Shown in pieces: positions 1 to 7,607 of a DNA stretch of 17,597 nt. Origin of the DNA: Treponema sp. UBA1240 (GTDB taxonomy: Bacteria; Spirochaetota; Spirochaetia; Treponematales; Treponemataceae); assembly GCA_002308875.1 (NCBI GenBank), contig DBWK01000143.1:5871-23467 (forward strand). Direction: 5' to 3'. Numbering within the stretch: the stretch's first letter is position 1; each line of letters opens with the position of its first letter. Both the position numbers and the translations under genes were made by a program. The notes beneath the pieces are model-generated. The model saw only the letters and a program-made list of their open reading frames with translations, did not search any database and was not told the DNA's origin.

Positions 1-122
1 TCATTGGATGCAATGTCGAGATCCAAATCGTGGGACGGATAAATATACAGTTTGCCGTTAAAAACATGAACGGAAGGATCCGCCGTATACATATGTGTTA
101 TAAGTGGTTGTTTTTCAATCAT
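1..122 (-). CDS. Glycoside hydrolase family 43-type enzyme, N-terminus only
   Basis: This is the start of a minus-strand gene cut off by the left edge: ATG at 122-120 and 40 open codons. The visible protein contains TADPSVHVFNGKLYIYPSHD. That is the opening blade of GH43 beta-xylosidase / alpha-arabinofuranosidase propellers, where the Asp of the 'ADP' segment normally acts as catalytic base (here Asp15). No signal peptide is visible, so a cytoplasmic enzyme acting on imported xylo- or arabino-oligosaccharides is plausible. The ribosome site is weak (GGCAGG about 7 bases upstream). The gene diverges from rnfC. The family call rests only on this short stretch, so substrate and full domain layout cannot be given. 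Confidence 0.72.
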   Translation of the reverse strand, partial: MIEKQPLITHMYTADPSVHVFNGKLYIYPSHDLDLDIASN

Positions 123-151
123 AAATAAACCTGCCGTAAAACTTTCTAAGC

Positions 152-163
152 ATAAAGCTTTAT
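152..163. repeat. 12-bp perfect palindrome in the GH43 leader
   Basis: ATAAAGCTTTAT is a perfect palindrome lying over the predicted transcription start of the GH43 gene and about 30 bp before its ATG. It could be a repressor site, but short AT-rich palindromes occur by chance. Confidence 0.3.
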
Positions 164-166
164 TTA

Positions 167-194
167 AGTATAATGGAAAGATTCAGCATTACAA
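167..194 (-). promoter_or_regulatory. Possible promoter of the GH43 gene
   Basis: Read on the minus strand, TTGTAA (194-189) and TATACT (172-167) are separated by 16 bp. Each matches the sigma-70 consensus at four or five of six positions. The predicted start near 160 would give a leader of about 38 bases before the ATG at 122. Confidence 0.4.
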
Positions 195-256
195 TAGGGA
201 ACTTCTCTGATACTACCGGCAAAACGCCCGAAACTGATAAAACAAAAAGAAATAAC

Positions 257-285
257 TTGACCATTGAATAAGAGTAAACTATTAT
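257..285 (+). promoter_or_regulatory. Promoter of the rnf operon
   Basis: TTGACC (257-262) and TATTAT (280-285) are exactly 17 bp apart, and each is one mismatch from the sigma-70 consensus. Transcription would begin around 291-293, only a few bases before the rnfC ATG at 295. No Shine-Dalgarno sequence precedes that ATG, so a leaderless or nearly leaderless message is predicted. No Rex-type palindrome is seen here. Confidence 0.65.
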
Positions 286-294
286 TACAATAAT

Positions 295-1638
295 ATGAGA
301 TTGTATACCTTTAAGGGCGGTATCTATCCGTCCGAAAAAAAGGAATTGTCAAACAGCTGTAAAATGGAAAAAGCCTTTCCATCCACAAAAACTGTTGTAA
401 TTCCCGTAACTCAGGGCGGAGCTGCAAACAAACCGCTTGTATCCGTGGGTGATATTGTATCCAAAGGACAGATTATCGCGGATTCTGACGCTTATATTTC
501 CGCACCTGTACATGCTTCTGTTCCGGGCAAGGTAACAAAAATTGAACCTCGCATTGTAACGGGAAACACAGAAGCACTCTGCATAGTGATTGAAGACGAC
601 GGTTCAGAAAGAACCGCGTACATGGAACCGCTTGATCCGTTCAAGTGCTCAAAGGAAGAAGCCATCGCCCGCGTACGTGCCGCAGGAATCTGCGGTATGG
701 GAGGCGCAGCTTTTCCGACTCATGTAAAGCTGAACCCACCGGCTGACAAAAAAATTGACTTTGTTTTTGCAAACGGCGCGGAATGTGAGCCGTACCTTAC
801 CATAGACGAAAGAATCATGCAGGAAAACACAGAAAGTGTTGTTTACGGTCTTGCCGCCTGTATGAAGATTACAAACGCACCTGAAGGCATTATTGTTCTT
901 GAAGACAATAAAAAGTATCTTGTTGAAACATTGGAAAAAGCCATTGCAGAATCAGGCTTTTCCGGCATCAGGGTTTGTCTTGTAAAAACCAAGTATCCAC
1001 AGGGCGGCGAAAAAATGCTTGTAAAAGCCGTCGTAAAGCGCGAAATTCCTGCCGGCAAACTTCCGGCTGATGCAGGCTGCATTATTCAGAACGTCGGTAC
1101 ACTCGCCGCAATTGCAGACGCTTTCAGACTGGGAAAGCCGCTCATCGAAAGAGGATTGACTATTTCGGGCGAACAGTGCGAGCAGCCCAAAAACCTGCTT
1201 GTTCCGGTCGGAACACTCGTTGGAGATTTGATTCCCGAAGTTATTCAGCTTAAACCGGGTGTATGCAAAATAATATCCGGCGGTCCGATGATGGGCGATT
1301 CGATGATGACAGCGAATTTCCCCGTTCAAAAAAACACATCAGGTGTATTGTTTTTGGGCAAAGCCGAACTCAACCTGCAGCAGGAAGACGTATGTATCAG
1401 CTGCGGACGATGTATAAAAGCCTGTCCTTGCCGTCTTGCACCTGTAATGATGATTCGCTCGCTCAATGCCGGTAACCTGGATGAGGCAGTAAAATACGGT
1501 CTTTCGGACTGTATTGAATGCGGTTCATGCGCCTACGTCTGCCCCGGACAGATTAAGCTGGTTCAGCGCATCCGCATTGGAAAACAGCAGCTCAAAGCAA
1601 GAGCGGCGGCGCAAAAAGCACAAGGAGGAAACAACTGA
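295..1638 (+). CDS. rnfC: Rnf complex subunit RnfC (NADH-side Fe-S/flavoprotein)
   Basis: RnfC is the peripheral NADH-oxidising/NAD+-reducing subunit of the membrane Rnf complex, which couples ferredoxin:NAD+ electron transfer to Na+ or H+ export. The 447-residue protein starts MRLYTFKGGIYP, the usual RnfC opening. It has an N-terminal barrel-sandwich part (about 30-100), the Nqo1-like FMN/NADH region with GICGMGGAAFP at about 130-140, a SLBB-like stretch, and two C-terminal [4Fe-4S] motifs (C367/C370/C373/C377 and C406/C409/C412/C416). It is first in rnfCDGEAB. The ATG at 295 is supported by the family N-terminus although no ribosome site precedes it. The stop overlaps the rnfD start by one base, with AAGGAGG at 1622-1628 serving rnfD. 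Confidence 0.96.
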   Translation: MRLYTFKGGIYPSEKKELSNSCKMEKAFPSTKTVVIPVTQGGAANKPLVSVGDIVSKGQIIADSDAYISAPVHASVPGKVTKIEPRIVTGNTEALCIVIEDDGSERTAYMEPLDPFKCSKEEAIARVRAAGICGMGGAAFPTHVKLNPPADKKIDFVFANGAECEPYLTIDERIMQENTESVVYGLAACMKITNAPEGIIVLEDNKKYLVETLEKAIAESGFSGIRVCLVKTKYPQGGEKMLVKAVVKREIPAGKLPADAGCIIQNVGTLAAIADAFRLGKPLIERGLTISGEQCEQPKNLLVPVGTLVGDLIPEVIQLKPGVCKIISGGPMMGDSMMTANFPVQKNTSGVLFLGKAELNLQQEDVCISCGRCIKACPCRLAPVMMIRSLNAGNLDEAVKYGLSDCIECGSCAYVCPGQIKLVQRIRIGKQQLKARAAAQKAQGGNN

Positions 1639-2609
1639 TGGCTCCCTCTGATAAAAACGAAATATATCTTTCATCAAGTCCTCATATTTCACATAAAGCT
1701 ACCACACCCGCAATAATGCTGTGCGTAATAATCGCCCTGCTGCCAGTGTGTGTTTCGGGCGTTGTTCTATACGGAATTTCCGCGCTGATAACAATACTTG
1801 TTTCCGTAGTTTCATGCGTTGGATTTGAATTTATTTTCAGAAAACTGACACATCAAAAAAACCGTTGCGGTGACCTTTCGGCTGTTGTTACGGGATTGCT
1901 GCTCGCGCTTGTTATGCCGCCCGCCGTTCCTTTCTGGATGATTATACTCGGCGCGTTCTTTGCAATTGTTGTTGCAAAAGAGTTTTTCGGCGGACTCGGT
2001 GCGAATGTTTTTAACCCTGCCCTTACAGGCCGCGCGTTTTTGTTTGTAAGTTTTCCCGCCGCAATGGCAAAGTGGCACAGAACTGCTTTTACATCACTTG
2101 ATGCTCTTTCTTCAGCTACACCGCTTATAAACGGAATGAAAGGTTTTTCCTACCTGGATATGTTCCTCGGCAACCGTACCGGCTGTATCGGAGAATCAAG
2201 CATAGCTCTTATTCTTCTTGCATTTATCTTCCTGCTTGTAACAAAGGTTATTGACTGGCGGGCTCCTGTTGCTATGATTGCCACGGCTGTTCTTTACGAA
2301 TGGGCTTTTACCGGCTCATACGGACTTTTTTCCGGTGATCCGCTGTTTGCGCTCATGTCCGGCGGTTTGTGCTTTGGTGCGGTTTTCATGACAACTGATT
2401 ACGCAACATCGCCTGTAACAGCAAAAGGACGGCTTTTGTTCGGTTTCGGGTGCGGGCTTATAACAGCTCTTATCCGCCATTTCAGCGGTTATCCCGAAGG
2501 CGTTATGTTCAGTATTCTGATTATGAACACGATTGTATCGTTCCTTAACAAACTTACACAACGAAAATACGGCTATACATCAAACAAAAAAGGAGCTGCA
2601 ACAAAATGA
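1638..2609 (+). CDS. rnfD: Rnf complex membrane subunit RnfD
   Basis: RnfD is a polytopic inner-membrane subunit homologous to NqrB and carries a covalently bound FMN. The 323-residue protein has many hydrophobic helices from about residue 24 onward. Its SSATPL motif matches the (S/T)GAT-type flavinylation site, and Thr161 is the expected FMN-phosphate attachment residue. GGLGANVFNPALTGRAF just before it is a highly conserved RnfD/NqrB segment. A strong AAGGAGG lies 9 bases before the ATG. The end overlaps rnfG as ATGA, indicating translational coupling. Confidence 0.96.
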   Translation: MAPSDKNEIYLSSSPHISHKATTPAIMLCVIIALLPVCVSGVVLYGISALITILVSVVSCVGFEFIFRKLTHQKNRCGDLSAVVTGLLLALVMPPAVPFWMIILGAFFAIVVAKEFFGGLGANVFNPALTGRAFLFVSFPAAMAKWHRTAFTSLDALSSATPLINGMKGFSYLDMFLGNRTGCIGESSIALILLAFIFLLVTKVIDWRAPVAMIATAVLYEWAFTGSYGLFSGDPLFALMSGGLCFGAVFMTTDYATSPVTAKGRLLFGFGCGLITALIRHFSGYPEGVMFSILIMNTIVSFLNKLTQRKYGYTSNKKGAATK

Positions 2610-3157
2610 AAGAAATGCTTAAACTCGGTTTTGTTCTTGCTTCTTTTGCTCTTGTAGCCTGTGTGGCCCTTGCAGTTGTAAACAGTTTTACTTTGCCCCT
2701 TATTGAGGGACCTAAAGCAAGGGAAACCGCTGAAAAAATGAAGCAGGTTTTTCCGCAGGCAACAGCTTTTGAAGCCGTAGATGAAGGATTTGAAACAGGT
2801 TCTTCTATTCACATAGACTCGTTCAATCTTGCAAAAGACGGTGACAACGTACTCGGTGCCGTAATTCAGGCTTCAGGTCCTACATACGAAAGTGCTGTCA
2901 TTCTTGTAGGAATCGACATAAACGGTTCAATCACAGGAACCAGTTTTATTGAACTTTCGGACTCACCCGGATTCGGGCAGAAAGCAAAAGATAACGGCTA
3001 CATGGATCAGTACACCGGCAAAAGCTGGTCAGACGCCTTTGAAGTCAATCAGGACGTAGAGGCAATATCAGGCGCTTCATTCTCGTCAAAGGGAATTGCC
3101 GCCATTATAAAAACAGCTTCTACAACTGCAAAAAACTATTTTTCGGGGGCAAACTGA
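2606..3157 (+). CDS. rnfG: Rnf complex flavoprotein subunit RnfG
   Basis: RnfG is anchored by one N-terminal helix (about residues 7-28), with most of the protein outside the cytoplasm, and it carries covalent FMN attached by an ApbE/Ftp-type flavin transferase. The 183-residue protein has the FMN-binding-domain pattern ending in DVEAISGASFSSKGI. The usual motif is SGAT; here the acceptor position is Ser158 rather than Thr. AAGGAG at 2590-2595 precedes the ATG, which overlaps the rnfD stop. No flavin transferase gene is in the window. Confidence 0.94.
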   Translation: MKEMLKLGFVLASFALVACVALAVVNSFTLPLIEGPKARETAEKMKQVFPQATAFEAVDEGFETGSSIHIDSFNLAKDGDNVLGAVIQASGPTYESAVILVGIDINGSITGTSFIELSDSPGFGQKAKDNGYMDQYTGKSWSDAFEVNQDVEAISGASFSSKGIAAIIKTASTTAKNYFSGAN

Positions 3158-3765
3158 TGAAACAAAAGCTGAAAATATTTACAAACGGTCTTTTAGCCGA
3201 AAACCCTCTTTTGGTTCTCATGATAGGGCTTTGCTCCTCACTCGCAGTTACACAGGAACTTGCCAACGGTATCAGTATGGGGCTTTCAATGACGTTCGTT
3301 CTTGTTATGAGCGAGCTGATTATAAGCCTGTTCCGAAAACTTATTCCCGATTCCGTGAGAATTCCTGTTTTTATCATCGTTATTGCTTCTTTTACAACGA
3401 TTGTAGATTTGCTTATGCAAGCGTTTCTACCCGCTCTTTCCGAAGCGATGGGCGTTTTTATTCCCCTTATTGTTGTAAACTGTATAATCATGGGACGTGT
3501 GGAATCATTCGCCTCAAAGAACTGTCCATCTGACGCACTGTTGGACGGTCTCGGCATGGGACTCGGCTATACCTGGGTTCTGTGCGGAATCTCGCTTATA
3601 AGGGAACTTCTCGGAAGCGGTACAATTTTCAGGTTCCGCATCATTCCCGAAGCATACACAATCGGATTTTTTACAAAAGCTCCCGGAGGATTTTTTGTAT
3701 TCGGGCTTTTTATTGCAATAAGCATTGCTGTTAAGGCTGCCATGAAAAAAGAGGTAACAAAATGA
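3157..3765 (+). CDS. rnfE: Rnf complex membrane subunit RnfE
   Basis: RnfE is a polytopic membrane subunit homologous to NqrD. It pairs with RnfA to form the core of the ion-translocating part. The 202-residue protein has about six hydrophobic segments. Cys26 (MIGLCSSLA) and Cys109 (VVNCIIMGR) sit at the two positions that, with the RnfA pair, hold the intramembrane [2Fe-2S] cluster in Rnf/Nqr structures. It starts by a one-base overlap with the rnfG stop and has only a weak G-rich ribosome site, so coupling from rnfG is likely. Confidence 0.95.
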   Translation: MKQKLKIFTNGLLAENPLLVLMIGLCSSLAVTQELANGISMGLSMTFVLVMSELIISLFRKLIPDSVRIPVFIIVIASFTTIVDLLMQAFLPALSEAMGVFIPLIVVNCIIMGRVESFASKNCPSDALLDGLGMGLGYTWVLCGISLIRELLGSGTIFRFRIIPEAYTIGFFTKAPGGFFVFGLFIAISIAVKAAMKKEVTK

Positions 3766-4340
3766 ATGAGCTGCTGAAAATCTTTCTTTCTTCCATGCTG
3801 GTTGACAATGTTGTTCTCATTCAGTTTCTGGCATTGTGTCCGTTTATCGGTATGACTACAGACACCGGCAAGGCAGTCGGCATGGGTATCGCCACATCAT
3901 TTGTAATGATTCTTGCAACGGTAGTTACCTATCCGCTTTACCACTTTATTCTGGCACCGCTGGAACTCCAGTTTTTGCAGACTCTGACATTCATTCTTGT
4001 TATTGCAAGTTTGGTTCAGCTGGTAGAATTCTATCTTAAAAAATCAGCGCCGGCACTGTACAGCTCAATGGGTGTTTACCTTGCGCTTATCACCACAAAC
4101 TGTGCAATTCTTGCCGTAACACTGAACTGCATAAAAAAGGAATACTCATTCGCTCAGTCAATAGTTTATGCTTTTGGTTCTGCGGCAGGATTCCTTCTTG
4201 CAATGTTCCTTATGTCAGGAATCAGGGAACGGATAAAGATTTCTCCTGTTCCCAAGTTTCTCAAGGGAACTCCGATTCTTTTTGTAACGGCATCGTTGCT
4301 GTCGCTCGCATTCTCAGGCTTTGCGGGACTTATAAAATAA
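3762..4340 (+). CDS. rnfA: Rnf complex membrane subunit RnfA
   Basis: RnfA is the NqrE-type membrane subunit and the pseudo-symmetric partner of RnfE. The 192-residue protein begins with the conserved VDNVVLIQFLALCPFIG segment. Cys26 and Cys114 (TTNCAIL) match the two [2Fe-2S] cluster ligands expected of this subunit. About six transmembrane helices are visible. The ATG overlaps the rnfE stop (ATGA), with GAGG at 3751-3754 as ribosome site. Confidence 0.95.
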   Translation: MNELLKIFLSSMLVDNVVLIQFLALCPFIGMTTDTGKAVGMGIATSFVMILATVVTYPLYHFILAPLELQFLQTLTFILVIASLVQLVEFYLKKSAPALYSSMGVYLALITTNCAILAVTLNCIKKEYSFAQSIVYAFGSAAGFLLAMFLMSGIRERIKISPVPKFLKGTPILFVTASLLSLAFSGFAGLIK

Positions 4341-4353
4341 CAGGAGAACGGAA

Positions 4354-5151
4354 ATGATCATACTTTATACAGCATTGGTAGCCGTTGTTCTGGCTTTTGT
4401 ACTCGGTTTTCTGCTGGGTTTTTTCAAAAAAGTATTCTATGTTCAGGAAGACCCTCTGCAGGGAAAAATCCGTGCTGCTCTTCCCGGTGCAAACTGCGGA
4501 GGCTGCGGTTTTCCGGGTTGTGACGGATACGCGGCGGCAGTTGCCAAAGGCAAGTCTTCCGTAGACGGTTGTTCCGCCGGCGGCAAACAGACCGCACAAA
4601 AACTTGCGGAAATAATGGGAGTTCAGTCTTCCGCCGAAGAACAGATAGCGATTCTTGCGTGTCAGGGCTCCAAAGAACATGCCGTTCTTAAAGGCGAATA
4701 TATCGGAATTTCAACCTGTGCCGGTGCAAAACAAAGCATAGGCGGAACAAAAATGTGCGCATGGGGCTGCATCGGGTTCGGCGACTGCGTTGAAGCCTGC
4801 CGTTTTGACGCAATTCACATTGCAGAAAGCGGCCTGCCCGAAATAGACAAGCAAAAGTGTACAGGATGCGGTATGTGTGTAAAAACATGCCCTCAGCACC
4901 TGCTTGCAAAAATTCCTGTCGAGAGAAAAGGCTCGATTGCACTGTGTTCAAACCGTTCGCAGAACAAACCTTCCATTATAAAGCAGTGTAAAAGCGGCTG
5001 TATAAAATGCGGAAAATGCGAAAGAACATGTAAACAGGGCGCAATCAAACTTGTAGACGGCATTCCGGTTACAGACTATACAAAGTGTATCGCCTGCGGT
5101 GAATGCGTTGCCGGCTGTCCTACAAAAGTTCTCTTTTTATTGACAGAATAA
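4354..5151 (+). CDS. rnfB: Rnf complex ferredoxin-accepting subunit RnfB
   Basis: RnfB takes electrons from reduced ferredoxin through a chain of Fe-S clusters. The 265-residue protein has an N-terminal membrane helix (about 3-24) and the RnfB-type Fe-S domain C48/C51/C56/C73 (ANCGGCGFPGC). Four ferredoxin-like [4Fe-4S] motifs follow: C135/C139/C145/C149, C169/C172/C175/C179, C216/C219/C222/C226 and C245/C248/C251/C255. This many clusters resembles RnfB of anaerobes such as Acetobacterium rather than the shorter proteobacterial form. Two motifs lack the usual Pro after the last Cys. The gene follows rnfA after 13 bases, with AGGAG upstream of the ATG, and completes the rnfCDGEAB order. Confidence 0.95.
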   Translation: MIILYTALVAVVLAFVLGFLLGFFKKVFYVQEDPLQGKIRAALPGANCGGCGFPGCDGYAAAVAKGKSSVDGCSAGGKQTAQKLAEIMGVQSSAEEQIAILACQGSKEHAVLKGEYIGISTCAGAKQSIGGTKMCAWGCIGFGDCVEACRFDAIHIAESGLPEIDKQKCTGCGMCVKTCPQHLLAKIPVERKGSIALCSNRSQNKPSIIKQCKSGCIKCGKCERTCKQGAIKLVDGIPVTDYTKCIACGECVAGCPTKVLFLLTE

Positions 5152-5174
5152 GGTTTTTGGTCGATATTATTTCT

Positions 5175-6731
5175 ATGGCATCTACACAAAAGAAAAACGA
5201 CGAAGGCTTTTTTCAGAAAATTTTTGGCGATATGTTTGCCTCTTCAGATCCCGAAGCAAAGAAAAAACGGGAACTGAAGCTTATAGGCAAACAGATTTCC
5301 AAGTCCAAATACAAATTCTACAAACTGCAGGCCAAACAGCTTCTGCCGCCTTTCGCAAAACTGTTTTACGACATTTACAAGATTATCTCCCCTGCACAGA
5401 CGATGTTCTCAAATATGCAAACATCCAATGTGCTTAAGAACGCAATAATAGAATACTATCTTTCGGACAGGCAGAAAGAAGCCCTTGCACGGCTTTCCGA
5501 CGACTACATCATAAGCAGCGCGGAAAAAACCGGTGTAAAGGAACTTTATGCTGAAGTAAAAAAAGACATAGAAGTATTATCCTCCGGCTTTGACAGCCAG
5601 AAAACGATATCCATCGAAATTCTGTACAATCAGTTTATGACTTTTACGTCATTTGTTTCATACGACTTTTTCATGCTGCTGAAAAAATTCGATCCTTCGA
5701 TGCAGGAACGAAATTTTTCTTCAACACCGGTCTTTTCGCCAGTAAAAGCCAGCGCGGCGGTTGATGATTTAAAAGACTTTTTGGCCGTTGCCTGGGCGCT
5801 TCCGCAAAAAACTGACTGGACAATACTGATAAAATTCGTAAAAGCGTATAAATCCGTAGACCTTGTTCAGGCCGGACTGTGGAACAAGGTTGTTGCAAGG
5901 CTAAACTCGATGCGGGCGGAAAGAACACTTGAGAACATCATCGAATACACAACCGACACGCCCGGATACCATGCGCCGCCTGCAAAAACAAACGAAAAAC
6001 TTATTGAGGTTTATCTTAATAAGCTTAAAACACAGACGGAACAAACCCTTAAAAAGATTTCAACAGACAAAAAGAATTCAAAAACCGGTGAGCTCCTGAA
6101 TGCGATTTTTGGCACAACCGACGTAGTAAAGCTTAAGAATTACGTTAATACAGCAAACGAATACTTTATCAAACGCGGACTTCCGCAGTATACGCTGTGC
6201 AATCCGCTTAACTACCTCAAAGCTTTTTTGAACGACTACTTCAAAAAAGACGTCCGCGAGCTGAGTGATTTTATTCTGGTACGCGGCAAGTGGGTTTCGC
6301 CGGAACTTTCAAACGAAATGTCAAACGCGTATCATTCTCTGCTTGAAATTTCAGAAAAAATCACAGCATTTGATGATTCACTTGGCGAAAACGTTGCATC
6401 AGGTTCAAAGCTCAAATCGCTTTCTTCAAAAGCCGACAGGGATAAGGAAGCACTTCATGCACTGCAGGTAAGCCTTAAAGACGTGAATAATCAGGCCTTC
6501 ACTTTTATAACGCGCTCTTCGCAGTATATGATTGTATACGCCAAAACGCTCAAACGGCTTATTGACGAAGTTGACAATCCAAAGCCGGAACTGCTGATGA
6601 ACTGGCAGGAAATTATTCATGTATCAGATGGTGCAGTAAAACCACTTATGACACGTGTTTACAAAATGCTGTATCAGTTCGTTTCTCTCCTGCAAATCTA
6701 CATTGCAGAGAAAAAGGCGACTTCGGCGTAA
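5175..6731 (+). CDS. Spirochaete-type protein of unknown function (possibly DUF5312)
   Basis: This 518-residue soluble protein has no signal peptide and no convincing transmembrane segment. It is Lys/Glu-rich and mostly helical in character. The region around residues 30-75, including KSKYKFYKLQAKQLLPPFAKLFYDIYK, resembles a spirochaete-restricted family that I remember as DUF5312; that label is tentative. I recognise no catalytic motif. The ATG at 5175 was preferred to an upstream in-frame ATG at 5103 that lies inside rnfB. A TTG at 5157 also remains possible, because the ribosome site is weak (AAGG at 5150-5153). It starts 23 bases after rnfB with no terminator between, so it is probably co-transcribed with rnf. 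It ends 2 bp from the stop of a convergent gene. Confidence 0.75.
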   Translation: MASTQKKNDEGFFQKIFGDMFASSDPEAKKKRELKLIGKQISKSKYKFYKLQAKQLLPPFAKLFYDIYKIISPAQTMFSNMQTSNVLKNAIIEYYLSDRQKEALARLSDDYIISSAEKTGVKELYAEVKKDIEVLSSGFDSQKTISIEILYNQFMTFTSFVSYDFFMLLKKFDPSMQERNFSSTPVFSPVKASAAVDDLKDFLAVAWALPQKTDWTILIKFVKAYKSVDLVQAGLWNKVVARLNSMRAERTLENIIEYTTDTPGYHAPPAKTNEKLIEVYLNKLKTQTEQTLKKISTDKKNSKTGELLNAIFGTTDVVKLKNYVNTANEYFIKRGLPQYTLCNPLNYLKAFLNDYFKKDVRELSDFILVRGKWVSPELSNEMSNAYHSLLEISEKITAFDDSLGENVASGSKLKSLSSKADRDKEALHALQVSLKDVNNQAFTFITRSSQYMIVYAKTLKRLIDEVDNPKPELLMNWQEIIHVSDGAVKPLMTRVYKMLYQFVSLLQIYIAEKKATSA

Positions 6732-6733
6732 AA

Positions 6734-7507
6734 TCAGTTTTTAAACGCAAGCGTTACAGACTCATTCTCACGTTTATCAAGAATCTCTTTTTCAAACAGC
6801 AAATCAATACCCTTGCGGTATTCGGTAATCTGTGAAACATAGTTAAGCGTTACCTGCGGTGTAGAACCGGACTTAACCTTTGTTACACCGGCATTATACA
6901 TTGCAAGTGCTGAAATCTCGTTTCCGGCTGTATCAAGGCAGTAGCGCAGATGCGACAAGCCGTATCTGGCATTTGTGTACGGATTGAAAAAGTCCTGCTC
7001 GTCCAGCTTGGGGAACGATTTGTTGTTCAGCTGAAACAACCCGCGGTCAACAGTGGAATTTTTATTATGATTCACGGAGCGGGTCTTGTAGTGGCTTTCA
7101 ATGTAAGCAAGCGAAAACGCAAGAGAAAGCGGAATATCGTTTTTGTCGGCAGATTCAAGGATTGCGCGCGCAACGTTCACATTTCCGGTAATATGCGTAT
7201 AAAACCAAATAACATTGTCACGTGTTGCCTCATCGCGGTAGCACACAAGCCCTTTGTCGGGCTCTGAGGAATAAGCGGCGGCAGTTTTATTAAAATCGGC
7301 AGGATTAACGGAATCTACAGGCTGCTTCATAAAAACAAGCGGCATTGCGGCAGAAACGGAATCAGAAACAAAATACGGCTGAAAAACATACAAGGCCGTT
7401 AAAAAAATAAGTGAAAAAACAAGGAACAAACCTGCAAAATGCACAAAAGCAGACGTTTTTAAGATTTGCGAATACTTATTAAAATACATTCTTGAATTTA
7501 CAATCAT
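6734..7507 (-). CDS. Membrane-anchored lytic transglycosylase (SLT/GH23 fold)
   Basis: This is predicted to cleave peptidoglycan glycan strands with 1,6-anhydro-MurNAc formation. From the ATG at 7507 it has 257 residues: a short cytoplasmic tail, one membrane helix (about 20-42), a linker, and an SLT domain. The domain shows LAYIESHYK with catalytic Glu137, then RGLFQLN at 155-161 and ALAMYNAGV at 200-208, the three hallmark motifs. A longer reading from TTG at 7543 would start inside the serA terminator stem and is unlikely. ATG at 7489 is an alternative. No Shine-Dalgarno is visible. The gene stands alone between the serA terminator and a convergent neighbour. Confidence 0.85.
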   Translation of the reverse strand: MIVNSRMYFNKYSQILKTSAFVHFAGLFLVFSLIFLTALYVFQPYFVSDSVSAAMPLVFMKQPVDSVNPADFNKTAAAYSSEPDKGLVCYRDEATRDNVIWFYTHITGNVNVARAILESADKNDIPLSLAFSLAYIESHYKTRSVNHNKNSTVDRGLFQLNNKSFPKLDEQDFFNPYTNARYGLSHLRYCLDTAGNEISALAMYNAGVTKVKSGSTPQVTLNYVSQITEYRKGIDLLFEKEILDKRENESVTLAFKN

Positions 7508-7514
7508 AATGTGG

Positions 7515-7543
7515 ATTATGACAAAAAACCGCAACATTTGCAA
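7515..7543 (-). promoter_or_regulatory. Possible promoter of the transglycosylase gene
   Basis: On the minus strand, TTGCAA (7543-7538) and CATAAT (7520-7515) are 17 bp apart. Transcription would start near 7508, directly at the ATG at 7507, predicting a leaderless message. The -35 box lies within the far arm of the serA terminator. Confidence 0.45.
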
Positions 7544-7580
7544 GAGTTTTCAAACGAATGTTTGCAAACAAATGTTGCGG
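7523..7580 (-). terminator. Intrinsic terminator of the rex-serC-serA operon
   Basis: Downstream of the serA stop, the minus strand reads ACACCGCAACATTTG, a loop of about 28 bases, then CAAATGTTGCGG followed by a run of six Ts. The 13-bp arms (7580-7568 and 7540-7528) are perfectly complementary. The loop holds a smaller hairpin (CAAAC/GTTTG). The T-run is on the minus-strand side only, so it terminates leftward transcription. Confidence 0.85.
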
Positions 7581-7607
7581 TGTTATTATGATTAAAGCGG
7601 GTAAAAC

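Noticed and set aside
123..294. Rex operator in front of rnf
   Set aside because: No TGTGAA-N4-TTCACA-like palindrome is present in this gap; only the promoter elements and a short AT palindrome are seen.
952..1329. 125-codon open frame opposite rnfC
   Set aside because: It lies entirely within conserved rnfC sequence and its composition is that of a shadow frame.
5103..5174. Longer N-terminus for the gene after rnfB from ATG at 5103
   Set aside because: The extra 24 codons lie mostly inside the end of rnfB, read like out-of-frame rnfB sequence, and have no ribosome site.
7508..7543. Longer N-terminus for the first transglycosylase from TTG at 7543
   Set aside because: This start lies in the stem of the serA terminator and adds no recognisable sequence.
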